From contig CALGIJ010000034.1 of NCBI GenBank assembly GCA_937915545.1, positions 34,160 to 98,159 of the forward strand: 64,000 bases of DNA, given 5' to 3'. Below are positions 35,083-43,472 of the stretch, in pieces (the stretch's first letter is position 1; every line of letters begins with the position of its first letter). This DNA comes from an uncultured Desulfobacterales bacterium (GTDB lineage: Bacteria > Desulfobacterota > Desulfobulbia > Desulfobulbales > Desulfocapsaceae). Made by a program: the position numbers and the translations under genes. The notes under the pieces were generated by a model. That model saw only the letters and a list, made by a program, of their open reading frames with translations, did not search any database and was not told the DNA's origin.

Positions 35083-35685
35083 CTATTTCCCTTCCCCGAG
35101 CTCTTCCCGCTTGCTGAGTACCTTGTCGATTATGCCGTAACTGCAGGCCTCCTCCGGACTCATGAAGAAATCCCGCTCGGTGTCGGCGCTGACTTTGTCG
35201 ATGCTCGCCTTGGCATGGTGGGCGAGCAGCCGGTTGAGCTCCGCCTTCATGCGCAGGATCTCACGGGCCTGGATGTCGATATCGGTGGCCTGCCCCTGGA
35301 AACCGCCCATCGGCTGATGGATCATGATGCGGGCGTTGGGCAATGAATACCGCTTGCCATCGGCGCCGGCGGCGAGGAGGAAGGCGCCCATGGAGGCGGC
35401 CTGGCCGAGGCAGAGGGTGGCGATATCGCACTTGACGTACTGCATGGTGTCGTAGATGGCCATACCGGAGGTCACCGAGCCACCCGGCGAGTTGATATAA
35501 AAGGTGATGTCCTTGTCGGGGTCTTCGGCCTCGAGGAACAGCAGCTGGGCGACGATGACGTTGGCGACGTCGTCGTTGACGCCGGTACCCAGGAAGATGA
35601 TGCGCTCCTTGAGCAGCCGCGAGTAGATGTCGTAGGCTCGTTCGCCCCGGGGACTCTGTTCGATCACCATCGGGATGAGATTCAT
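35083..35685 (-). CDS. clpP: ClpP protease subunit
   Basis: 200 residues with the complete Ser-His-Asp triad S98 (GQAASMGAF), H123 (MIHQP) and D172 (TERDFFMS). It begins MNLIPMVIEQSPRGERAYDIY, the usual ClpP N-terminus after a short propeptide. It is the first gene of the clpP-clpX pair, 229 nt downstream of tig. Confidence 0.98.
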   Translation of the reverse strand: MNLIPMVIEQSPRGERAYDIYSRLLKERIIFLGTGVNDDVANVIVAQLLFLEAEDPDKDITFYINSPGGSVTSGMAIYDTMQYVKCDIATLCLGQAASMGAFLLAAGADGKRYSLPNARIMIHQPMGGFQGQATDIDIQAREILRMKAELNRLLAHHAKASIDKVSADTERDFFMSPEEACSYGIIDKVLSKREELGEGK

Positions 35686-35786
35686 GTATGCTACCTCCTG
35701 GGCTCCCCGCCGGGGGGAGGGAAAGATGCGCCCGGACGCATGACGCCGAGGTTCGTGCGCCCTGGTTCACAGGCACGAAAACGAGA

Positions 35787-35819
35787 CGACTGCAAAAGGC
35801 CTGGAGCCTTCTGCAGTCG
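35787..35819 (-). terminator. Hairpin between tig and clpP
   Basis: A 14-nt inverted repeat (CGACTGCA... / ...TGCAGTCG) with one mismatch and a 5-nt loop, followed on the minus strand by a T-containing stretch. It may attenuate read-through from tig into clpP. Nearby, CACCGGTG occurs twice (35,846 and 35,862), itself capable of pairing. Confidence 0.55.
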
Positions 35820-35914
35820 CCGGATTTCCACAGTTATTGAGCTGCCACCGGTGAGGCTCCCCACCGGTGATACGCCAATTATAAGGTCTTTCTCGCCGGA
35901 CGCAAGCGCCTCTA

Positions 35915-37252
35915 TCAGCCTTGTGCAGCATCCTCCGCGGCCGGGGTCGCAGCCGGCTCGGCCGTCGCGGCCGCCTCGACGAAGACCGCCTGCTCGCGGA
36001 GGAAAGCGAGGATCTTCTCGTTGAGCAGCTCGCTCATCAGGGGAAGAAGGTCGTCGCGGTTCTGGAAGAACTCCTTCACCTTGGCCACCGGCATATTGTA
36101 TTGGTCGCCGATGCGCTTGAAGCCGCGCTCGAGGTCTTCGTCGGCCAGCTTGATGCCTTCGACCTCGGCGATCTTCTTGAGGATGAAGTCGCCACGAACA
36201 CGCTTGGTGGCGATTTCCGCATTCTGCTCAACGAGCTTCTCGCGGGTCACCCCGGCGGCTTCGAGGCTCATGCCGTTCTTCTCGAGCTGCTCCTGGGTCT
36301 GCTTGATCATCTGCTCGACCTCGAAGGCCACCAGGCGGGTGGGCACCTCGAACTCATTGGCTTCGAGAAGTTTCTGCATGATGCGGTCGACGATCACGCC
36401 CTGGGCGCGCTCCTCGCGCATGGCGACGAGCCGCTCGCGAATCGAGGCCTTGAGGTCGTCGAGGGTGGCGAATTTCTCGTCGACATCCTTGGCGAACTCG
36501 TCATCGAGGGGGGCCAGCACGCGCTCCTTGATATCCTTGACGACGACGCGGAACTCGATCTTCTTGCCCTTGAGGAGAGGATTGGGGTGGTTGGCGGGAA
36601 ACTCGATCTCATGGGCGCCGTTGTCGCCCTTGTTCTTGCCGACCAGCATGCTCTCGAAACCGGGGTCCATCTCTCCCGAGCCGACGTCGATGGTCATGTT
36701 GTCGTTCTTCACCTGGGCCAGTTCCTGACCCTCGTGATAGCCCTGGAACTCCACCACCACCAGGTCGCCCTGCTGCACCGGACGATCGGTGACCGAACGC
36801 AAGGCTGCCATGTTCTTCTGCCTCTCGAGCAGCTCGAGCTGGATTTCTTCTTCGGTGACCTGGATCTCCGGCTTCTCGACCTCGACCCCCTTGTAATCTT
36901 TCAGGGTGAACTGGGGCCGCACGTCGACTTCGGCGACAAAGGTGAAGGAGCCGTCCTCGTTATAGTTGACGCTCTTGATTTCCGGGTGGACGATGGGGTC
37001 GACGCCCTCTTTCTCGATAGCGGTGAAGTAGTTGTCCTGTACGAGTTTCTCGCTGGTCTCCGCCTCCACCTGGGGCTTGAACTGCTTGATGATGACGCTC
37101 CGCGGCACCTTGCCCCGGCGGAAGCCCCTCAGCCGCACCTCTTTCTGCAGCTTGTCATACGCTTCCTTGAGCTTGACCTGAACCGTCTCGGCAGGCAGGG
37201 TGACGGTGACTTTTCTCGTCAGCGTGCTGAGTTCCTCAATATGCACATTCAT
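35915..37252 (-). CDS. tig: Trigger factor, ribosome-associated chaperone and prolyl isomerase
   Basis: 445 residues from ATG 37,252, chosen because GGAAAGGA precedes it and MNVHIEELSTLTRKVTVTL is the family's start; the frame is open 90 codons further. The ribosome-binding loop (GFRRGKVPRSVI), the FKBP-like domain (about 155-245, VVEFQGYHEGQELAQ) and the long C-terminal arm are present. A Glu/Ala-rich tail ends the protein. It leads the tig-clpP-clpX-lon block. Confidence 0.97.
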   Translation of the reverse strand: MNVHIEELSTLTRKVTVTLPAETVQVKLKEAYDKLQKEVRLRGFRRGKVPRSVIIKQFKPQVEAETSEKLVQDNYFTAIEKEGVDPIVHPEIKSVNYNEDGSFTFVAEVDVRPQFTLKDYKGVEVEKPEIQVTEEEIQLELLERQKNMAALRSVTDRPVQQGDLVVVEFQGYHEGQELAQVKNDNMTIDVGSGEMDPGFESMLVGKNKGDNGAHEIEFPANHPNPLLKGKKIEFRVVVKDIKERVLAPLDDEFAKDVDEKFATLDDLKASIRERLVAMREERAQGVIVDRIMQKLLEANEFEVPTRLVAFEVEQMIKQTQEQLEKNGMSLEAAGVTREKLVEQNAEIATKRVRGDFILKKIAEVEGIKLADEDLERGFKRIGDQYNMPVAKVKEFFQNRDDLLPLMSELLNEKILAFLREQAVFVEAAATAEPAATPAAEDAAQG

Positions 37253-37533
37253 CGATTTTTCGTCCTTTCCAAGAGATGTTATTGACAATGCCGCCCGGCT
37301 GTTCCCCGCCTCCCGGACCATGCAGACCGGTAACGGCGGAGGGCATCCCGGCAAGAGGGTTGCTGCGTAATGAACTACAAGATGCCTAAGGGAAAATACG
37401 GATTTCGGTCGCCCTCGGGCGGCCCATGACCTCGGCGAGGCGGAAGGGGCCGCAGTCGCGTCCACTGCGTGATGTCCCTGCACTTCGGCGACAGGCTGAG
37501 TGGCCGTCGCCGGAGGGTACAAGTCGCTGCAGA
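37253..37533. other. Leader region of tig (no gene seen)
   Basis: About 280 nt between the tig start and its promoter. GC-rich, with short inverted repeats (for example around 37,410 and 37,470) but no ORF with protein-like composition. An unusually long 5' leader if the promoter at 37,534 is used. Confidence 0.5.
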
Positions 37534-37562
37534 GATATAGACGTATTTTGGGTGGATGTCAA
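37534..37562 (-). promoter_or_regulatory. Sigma-70 promoter upstream of tig
   Basis: On the minus strand TTGACA (37,557-37,562), 17-nt spacer, TATATC (37,534-37,539). The -35 is perfect and the spacing ideal. It points toward tig. Confidence 0.7.
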
Positions 37563-37733
37563 CAGGAATGGGCTAAAGATTGCGGATTCCTCAACCCTTT
37601 TTCGCCTCGACGTGGGGGAAAAACAGGCCCGGGCCAAGGCCGAAGAACGAAAATCACCCGACAAAGGGCTTTGACAAGCAGGGAAGGAGGCGAAATCACC
37701 TCGCCACCCCCCTTTTGCCGCTGATTTTGCCCT

Positions 37734-39254
37734 TCAGCCCCTCGCGTATCGGCTCTTGACCGCCTGGCGATCGATGCTTCCATCAGCCTTACGCGGCAGT
37801 TCCTCGACGAACTCGACGTACTGCGGTTTTTTGAAGCTGGCGATACGCCCCCCGACAAAGGCGATAAGATCGGCCGCTTCGAGTGCCATGCCGGCACGGA
37901 GACGACAGACCGCTTTGATACCTTCCTTCCATTTCGGGTCCGGAACGCCGAAAACGACCGTCTCGGCCACTGCCGGATGCTGGAGGATGGCCTTTTCGAC
38001 TTCGGCCGGGTAGACGTTCTCGCCTCCGGGCTTGATCAGCTCCTTCTCCGCCTTGCGCCCGGCATAGAAGAGGTAGCCGTCCGCGTCGAAGCGGCCGAGA
38101 TCGCCGGTGTGATGGCGGCCGTTGCGGAAGGTGTGGGCATTATCATCGGGAAGGTTCCAGTAGCCCTTGAAGACGGTGGGCCCCGAGACAGTGATCTCCC
38201 CTGTCTCCCCCGTCGCCACCGGCCTGTCGTCCTCGTCGACGAGGAGTACGTCGGCGAGATGCACCGCCTTGCCGGCCGACCCCGGCCGCTCGTCATAAGG
38301 TCCAAAGGTGGTGAGGCAGGAGGCCTCGGTCTGGCCATACATGACGTAATAGGTGCCGCCGGTCTTCTCCTCGTAGAGGGCGATGGTCTCGGCGCCGCCC
38401 AGGCCAACCACGAGGCGCAGCGACGAGAGATCTCCCCCTTCCTGGGCCTGGGCTTTGAGCAGCGAATCGAGGATCGGCGGGAAATCGAACAAGAGGCTGA
38501 CCCGGTGCCGCTCGATGAGCTTCACGGCGGCGGACGCCTCGAACTTGGCGACATTGACATTGATGGCGCCGGCGAAGAAGGTCGACACCGCCATGAACAG
38601 TCCGGCGACATGAAAGAGCGGCAGCAGGTTGAGGTGCGCATCCGCGGATGTCAGACGCAAGGAGAGGTTGAACTGCATTGCCGCGAGCAACACATTACGA
38701 TGGCTGAGCAGGGCACCGCGCGGCTTGCCGGCCACCGCGGCGGTATGGATGATAACCAGACCATCGTCTCCCCCCACCTCGGCGGCGACGAAATCGCCCC
38801 ATGCACTGGTGAGGCTGGCCAGCGAACCCTCGCCACCGGTATCGCCCCGCAGATTGTACCAGAGGCGAACCGTCGGCAAGGCTTGTCGGCTGGCCTTGAG
38901 CCCCTGCTGAAACTCTTCGTCGACAAACACCGCGCAACAACCGCCATCGGCGAGATTATAGACCATTTCCTCCACCGAGAGGCGCCAGTTGACCGCCACG
39001 ACGATGGCCCCGAGGGCCGCCGCCGCACCATAGAGGAGGAAAAACTCGAAACTGTTCTTGCCCACCGCGCCCAGGCGGTCACCCTTCTCGACGCCATTTT
39101 CGCGCAGCCCCTGGGCCAGCCGCTCCACCTGGCGACGATAGTCGGCGAAGCTCAGCAACCGCCCGTCGTCGATTTCCCGCCAGCACGGCGCACTGCCAGA
39201 GTCCCGGCCACAGCGTTTGATGGTATCGTACCAGGAGAAATCATAGAGTCCCAT
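37734..39254 (-). CDS. AMP-dependent synthetase/ligase homologue with altered catalytic motifs
   Basis: 506 residues, ANL superfamily fold: YYVMYGQTEASCLTTF (A5-like), TGDLGRFDADGYLFYAGR (A7/A8) and GGENVYPAEVEKAI are clear. Two motifs are off. The P-loop, usually YTSGTTGxPKG, reads HTAAVAGKPRGA, and the A10 catalytic Lys (normally in a GK-I/L-x-R context) is Ser in LPRKADGSIDR. It may use another lysine nearby, act on a CoA-transfer half reaction, or have lost adenylation. It lies 82 nt downstream of livF on the same strand, so it is probably linked to that transporter. Confidence 0.8.
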   Translation of the reverse strand: MGLYDFSWYDTIKRCGRDSGSAPCWREIDDGRLLSFADYRRQVERLAQGLRENGVEKGDRLGAVGKNSFEFFLLYGAAAALGAIVVAVNWRLSVEEMVYNLADGGCCAVFVDEEFQQGLKASRQALPTVRLWYNLRGDTGGEGSLASLTSAWGDFVAAEVGGDDGLVIIHTAAVAGKPRGALLSHRNVLLAAMQFNLSLRLTSADAHLNLLPLFHVAGLFMAVSTFFAGAINVNVAKFEASAAVKLIERHRVSLLFDFPPILDSLLKAQAQEGGDLSSLRLVVGLGGAETIALYEEKTGGTYYVMYGQTEASCLTTFGPYDERPGSAGKAVHLADVLLVDEDDRPVATGETGEITVSGPTVFKGYWNLPDDNAHTFRNGRHHTGDLGRFDADGYLFYAGRKAEKELIKPGGENVYPAEVEKAILQHPAVAETVVFGVPDPKWKEGIKAVCRLRAGMALEAADLIAFVGGRIASFKKPQYVEFVEELPRKADGSIDRQAVKSRYARG

Positions 39255-39336
39255 GCCGTGCCCTCCGCAAAGTACCGAGGATCGTCCCCTCTCGCCCAGG
39301 GTCGGCCCGGGCTGTCGGCCCCGTGTCGCCGGGCTC

Positions 39337-40155
39337 TCACATCCAGCGTTTGCGCCGTTTGTAGGACTTCACCTGCTTGAACGATTTTCGTCCCCCGCCC
39401 TGGGTCAGCCCCATGTAAAACTCCTTGACATCGGGGTTTTCCTGAAGCTCGCGGGACTCCCCTTCGAGCACGATCTTACCCGACTCCATGATATAGGCAT
39501 AGTGGGAAATGCCCAGGGCGATTTTGGCATTCTGCTCAACGACAAGGATAGTGGCATTGAGCTCGCGATTGATTTTCTCGATATTGCTGAAGATCTCGCT
39601 GACCAGGAGCGGCGCCAGCCCCAGGGACGGCTCGTCGAGCATGAGCATGCGCGGCCCGGCCATCAGCGCCCTGGCGATGGCGATCATCTGCTGCTCGCCT
39701 CCCGAGCAGTAGCCGGCGAGGCGGTTGGAGATATGCCGCAGGCGCGGAAAGTGATCGTACATCAGGGCATGGTCGTCGCGAATGCGACGCGCCGGGTCGC
39801 GGCGGATGATGGAACCGACGCGAATGTTCTCGTCGACGGTGAGGTGCTTGAAGACGCGGCGCCCCTCGGGCACCAGCACCGCCCCCAGGCTGACCGCCTG
39901 GGTGCCCAGGGAGTTGGTGATATCCTGTCCATTGAAGCGCACATAGCCCTCGCGCACGAAGCCGTTTTCCGGCTTGAGCAGGCCGCTGATGGCGCGCAGC
40001 GTGGTTGTCTTGCCGGCACCGTTGGTGCCGAGCAGAGCGACGATGCTCCCCGCCTCGACCTTGAGACTGACACCACGCAGCACCTGGATGATGTCGTTAT
40101 AAACCACCTCGATATTGTTGACCTCCAGCAGGCCACCGTTGCTTTCCTTTTCCAT
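39337..40155 (-). CDS. livF: Branched-chain-type ABC transporter, ATPase LivF
   Basis: About 272 residues from ATG 40,155 (GGAGGTGG before it; the frame extends 22 codons further). Walker A GTNGAGKTTTL, signature YCSGGEQQM and Walker B MLMLDEPSLGLAPL are intact. A basic C-terminal tail (SFKQVKSYKRRKRWM) exceeds the usual 235-240 residues. It is the second ATPase of the liv-type importer encoded upstream. Confidence 0.93.
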   Translation of the reverse strand: MEKESNGGLLEVNNIEVVYNDIIQVLRGVSLKVEAGSIVALLGTNGAGKTTTLRAISGLLKPENGFVREGYVRFNGQDITNSLGTQAVSLGAVLVPEGRRVFKHLTVDENIRVGSIIRRDPARRIRDDHALMYDHFPRLRHISNRLAGYCSGGEQQMIAIARALMAGPRMLMLDEPSLGLAPLLVSEIFSNIEKINRELNATILVVEQNAKIALGISHYAYIMESGKIVLEGESRELQENPDVKEFYMGLTQGGGRKSFKQVKSYKRRKRWM

Positions 40156-40217
40156 CACCACCTCCGCCGCGACTCCACCGGCCCGCTCTCTCGGAAACAG
40201 CGGGCCGGTGGCGCCCG

Positions 40218-41444
40218 TCACTTGATCTTATCGGTATATACCGGGGTGAACGGCAGGCCACTGGAATGGAAGAGCCCATCTTTGACCACGTAAAGCTGCA
40301 AGGTGTCGACCCCAGCCTTGTCAGTGGTTGAGAAGGTCACTGGCCCGACGGTGGTGCCGGGAGAGAAGGAACGGTCACCGTTCATCGCCAGCAACTCGCG
40401 GTGCATGGCCTCGCGGGTGACCTCGCCGCCTCCGGCTTTGGCCCGCTTGATGAGCTCGGTGACCACCTGGGCCACCATCATGCCGTTGGCATAGTTATGG
40501 GAGTTCGCGGCCTTGTCGTCGCGGCCATAGCGCGCCGCCAGCTGCAGTTGGGCAGTGGCTCCGGGCCCGGGCTCGTTGGTGACGATGTAGGATGTGACCC
40601 AATGGAAATTCTCGGCCGCATCCCCTGCCAGGGCGACGAGATCGTTGCCGCCGGTGTAATGACAGCCGAGGAAGGTGAGTTTTCCGGCCTCGCCGAAACT
40701 CTTCGCCGTCAGGCCCAGGCCGGAGGCGTCCTTGAGCATTGTCGCCACCGGCGACTGCACGGTGTGAGTTAGCACATATTGAGTGCCCTTGCTCATCAGA
40801 CGCTTGAGCATGGCAGTGTTATCGAGGTCCTTGCCATGCTCCACCACCTCGACGATGTCAAGCTTGAGGCCAGCTTTAATCGCCTTCTGCAGATCTTCCA
40901 CGGGCCCTCGCCCAAAAGCGGATGGATGGATAAACAACGCCACTTTGGCCACCCCCTCGTTGTGGTTGGCAGCGACATATTCGCCAAGTCCAACGAGCTG
41001 CGTCGAGTAGGAGGCAATGGGCAAAAAGACATAGTTGGTGTCAGCGGTGTTGCCAGCGTGGAACGAGGCGGGCATGACGGCGATGCGTTCCTCCTCAAAA
41101 TCCTTCTTCAGGGCGAGTGTGCTGCCGGTGGAATAGTTGAGATAAAAGATTATGTCTTCGGCAAGGAAATCTTCGAAATTTCGCTTGGTGATGTCGTTAT
41201 TGTACTGATCGTCGCGAATCATGCAGTCGATGGTGTCTTCGCCGAGCATTTCCGTGTCGTTGACCAGTCGGAAGTAGTCTTCCACTCCTTTGGCATAGGG
41301 GTTGCCGGCGTCGGAAGTCGGACCGGTGATGGCCAGCGACAATCCGAGCTTATGAACTTTTCCGGCGGCGAGGCACTGCCCTCCCAGGGCCGGGACGAGA
41401 AGGGCGACGGCCAACGCCGCCACCTGCAATCTGTTTCCCTTCAT
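40218..41444 (-). CDS. livK: Branched-chain-type ABC transporter, periplasmic binding protein
   Basis: About 408 residues from ATG 41,444, preceded by AAGGAGGAG. A signal peptide (about 1-27, ending CLA) is followed by HKLGLSLAITGPTSDAGNP, as in LivK-type binding proteins, and two lobes. The ligand cannot be read from sequence. Because an acyl-CoA synthetase is encoded in the same operon, carboxylic or aromatic acids are as likely as amino acids. Confidence 0.9.
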   Translation of the reverse strand: MKGNRLQVAALAVALLVPALGGQCLAAGKVHKLGLSLAITGPTSDAGNPYAKGVEDYFRLVNDTEMLGEDTIDCMIRDDQYNNDITKRNFEDFLAEDIIFYLNYSTGSTLALKKDFEEERIAVMPASFHAGNTADTNYVFLPIASYSTQLVGLGEYVAANHNEGVAKVALFIHPSAFGRGPVEDLQKAIKAGLKLDIVEVVEHGKDLDNTAMLKRLMSKGTQYVLTHTVQSPVATMLKDASGLGLTAKSFGEAGKLTFLGCHYTGGNDLVALAGDAAENFHWVTSYIVTNEPGPGATAQLQLAARYGRDDKAANSHNYANGMMVAQVVTELIKRAKAGGGEVTREAMHRELLAMNGDRSFSPGTTVGPVTFSTTDKAGVDTLQLYVVKDGLFHSSGLPFTPVYTDKIK

Positions 41445-41481
41445 CTGCTCTCCTCCTTCGCGATAGCATCGCGACCGTCGC

Positions 41482-42576
41482 TCAATACCTGAACGGCCAC
41501 TGTTTGACATAGGAGCGGGCGATTCGCCACCAGTTGGCGACACCCCTCGGCTCGAACATGAGAAACAATACGATGACCAAACCGAAACTGAGCGGTTTGA
41601 AAGCGGTGGCGAGATTGCCGGAAATGGTCAGTATCTCGCCGACCCATGACGAGAAGCTCTCGACGAGGAGATCGAGCGCCTTGATCGCCGCCGGCCCCCA
41701 GAATGCCCCATGCAGCGTGCCGAGCCCGCCGACGATGGCCATGGCGAGATAGTTGATGGAGTGATGCAGGGTGAAAGACTCGATGCCGACCCCGCGATAG
41801 AGATAGGCCTGCAGGCCGCCGGCAACGCCGGCGAAGAATCCGGCCAGGGCGAAGGCGTAGACCTTGGTCAGGCCGGGGTGCATGCCCATGGCATCGGCAG
41901 CGCGGTCGTTGTCGCGCACCGCGATGAGGCAGCGTCCATAGCGGGTGCGCAGCAGGTTGCGCACGGCGAAGGCGAGGACGACGATCACCGTGAGAATGAT
42001 ATAGTACCAGAACAGGTAGTGCTGTCCCCTGGTCACCGTCCCACCAGGCCACGCAACGCGACCGATGGCAATGGTCTGTCCCTGGTTGAAGAAATCCATG
42101 AAGTTGATCACCCACTGGAAGATCATCTGGAAGCTGAGCGTGGCGATGGCCAGGTAGAGATGCTTGAGGCGCATGGCGGGCAGGCCGACCAGGGCGCCAA
42201 AGGCCGCACCAACCAGCCCGCCGAGGAGGATGAGCAGCGGCCAGGCATGGGTAAGGACGACATGGTTCTCTCCCAGGAGGCGGGCAAAGGAAGCGACGGT
42301 ATAGGCACCGATACCGACGAAGGCGGCATGGCCAATGGAAATCAGCCCGGCAAAGCCGGTAACCAGATTGAGGCCGAGTACCGCCACCACCGCCACCAGG
42401 ATAGTGTCGATGACCAGCATGAATTTGCTGTCGATGGTGACCAGCAACGGCCACAAGGCGAGGAGGCACACCGCGGCCAGCAGGGCGCTGCGGTCGAGGG
42501 CGGTGAAGAAGATACGCTGCTCCTCGCGGTAGGAAGAGAAGAAATTTCCCGTTGCCAGCCAGCGGTTGGTAGCCAT
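41482..42576 (-). CDS. livM: Branched-chain-type ABC transporter permease LivM
   Basis: 364 residues, about nine membrane helices, with LivM-type motifs (LNLVTGFAGLISIGHAAFVG; LRTRYGRCLIAVRDNDRAAD). The N-terminus is hydrophilic for about 25 residues. Preceded by livH with 2 nt between them. Confidence 0.93.
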   Translation of the reverse strand: MATNRWLATGNFFSSYREEQRIFFTALDRSALLAAVCLLALWPLLVTIDSKFMLVIDTILVAVVAVLGLNLVTGFAGLISIGHAAFVGIGAYTVASFARLLGENHVVLTHAWPLLILLGGLVGAAFGALVGLPAMRLKHLYLAIATLSFQMIFQWVINFMDFFNQGQTIAIGRVAWPGGTVTRGQHYLFWYYIILTVIVVLAFAVRNLLRTRYGRCLIAVRDNDRAADAMGMHPGLTKVYAFALAGFFAGVAGGLQAYLYRGVGIESFTLHHSINYLAMAIVGGLGTLHGAFWGPAAIKALDLLVESFSSWVGEILTISGNLATAFKPLSFGLVIVLFLMFEPRGVANWWRIARSYVKQWPFRY

Positions 42577-42578
42577 GC

Positions 42579-43472
42579 TTAGACCCTCTCGATTTCGTGG
42601 ATGCCGAACAGCCCGTGTGGCTTGAAGAGAAGAATGACGAGGAGAATGAGGTAGGGCATGATCTCGCCGGTGGAACTGAGCCCCCAGTTACCATCGAGAT
42701 ACCCCGCGGCGAACTGCTGGATCAGTCCCATGATGATCCCTGCCACCACCGCCCCGAGGATCGAGTCGAGCCCGCCGAGAATCACCACCGGAAAGACGGT
42801 GATGCCGAAGGCGTGCAATGTGTCGAAGTTGAGGCCGGTGATATTGCCGATAAGCGCCCCGGCGGCGGCGGCGCTCATCCCTGCCAGTGCCCAGGCGAGG
42901 CCGAAGACCTTGGGGATGGAGATGCCAATGGACATCGAGGCCATCTGATCGTCAGCCACGGCGCGCATGGCGATGCCCATGGTCGAGCGGCGGAAAAACA
43001 TGGACAGCCCGCCGATCATCGCCGCCGTCAATGCCACCCCGACCAGCTGCGTCCACGAGACGGACACCCCGGCAAAGACCAGCGGCGTCGTCGGCAGAAA
43101 GGGCGGGAAGGAAAAGTTCTCGGTGCCGAAGGGAGTCAGGTAGATAATGCCGTCGAGGATCGACATCAGGCCGATGGTCACCATGATCACCGAAATGATC
43201 GGTTCGCCGATAAGGCGCCGCAGGAAGATGCGCTCGACGCTCATGGCGAGGAAGAAGGTCACGCACAGGCCGAGGGCGAAGCTCAGCACCAGAGGAATGC
43301 CCATCCACACCGTCAGGCTGTAGGTGATGAAGGCGCCGCTGGCGATGATCTGGCCATGGGCGATGTTGAGCACCCGGCTCGATTTGTAGATGAGCACGAA
43401 ACCAAGGGCAGAAAGGGCATAGATCGAGCCGACGACGACGCCACTGACTACGAGTTGCAGGAAATAGCTCAT
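42579..43472 (-). CDS. livH: Branched-chain-type ABC transporter permease LivH
   Basis: 297 residues, about eight membrane helices with LivH motifs (YALSALGFVLIYKSSRVLNI, AHGQIIASGAFI; FPVVILGGLDSILGAVVAGI). Its ATG overlaps the stop of the upstream acyl-CoA synthetase (ATGA), so the two are translated together. Confidence 0.93.
   Translation of the reverse strand: MSYFLQLVVSGVVVGSIYALSALGFVLIYKSSRVLNIAHGQIIASGAFITYSLTVWMGIPLVLSFALGLCVTFFLAMSVERIFLRRLIGEPIISVIMVTIGLMSILDGIIYLTPFGTENFSFPPFLPTTPLVFAGVSVSWTQLVGVALTAAMIGGLSMFFRRSTMGIAMRAVADDQMASMSIGISIPKVFGLAWALAGMSAAAAGALIGNITGLNFDTLHAFGITVFPVVILGGLDSILGAVVAGIIMGLIQQFAAGYLDGNWGLSSTGEIMPYLILLVILLFKPHGLFGIHEIERV

Noticed and set aside
41441..42694. 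A 417-codon frame on the minus strand
   Set aside because: Another frame of livM; the translation is Arg/Pro/His-rich with no membrane helices.
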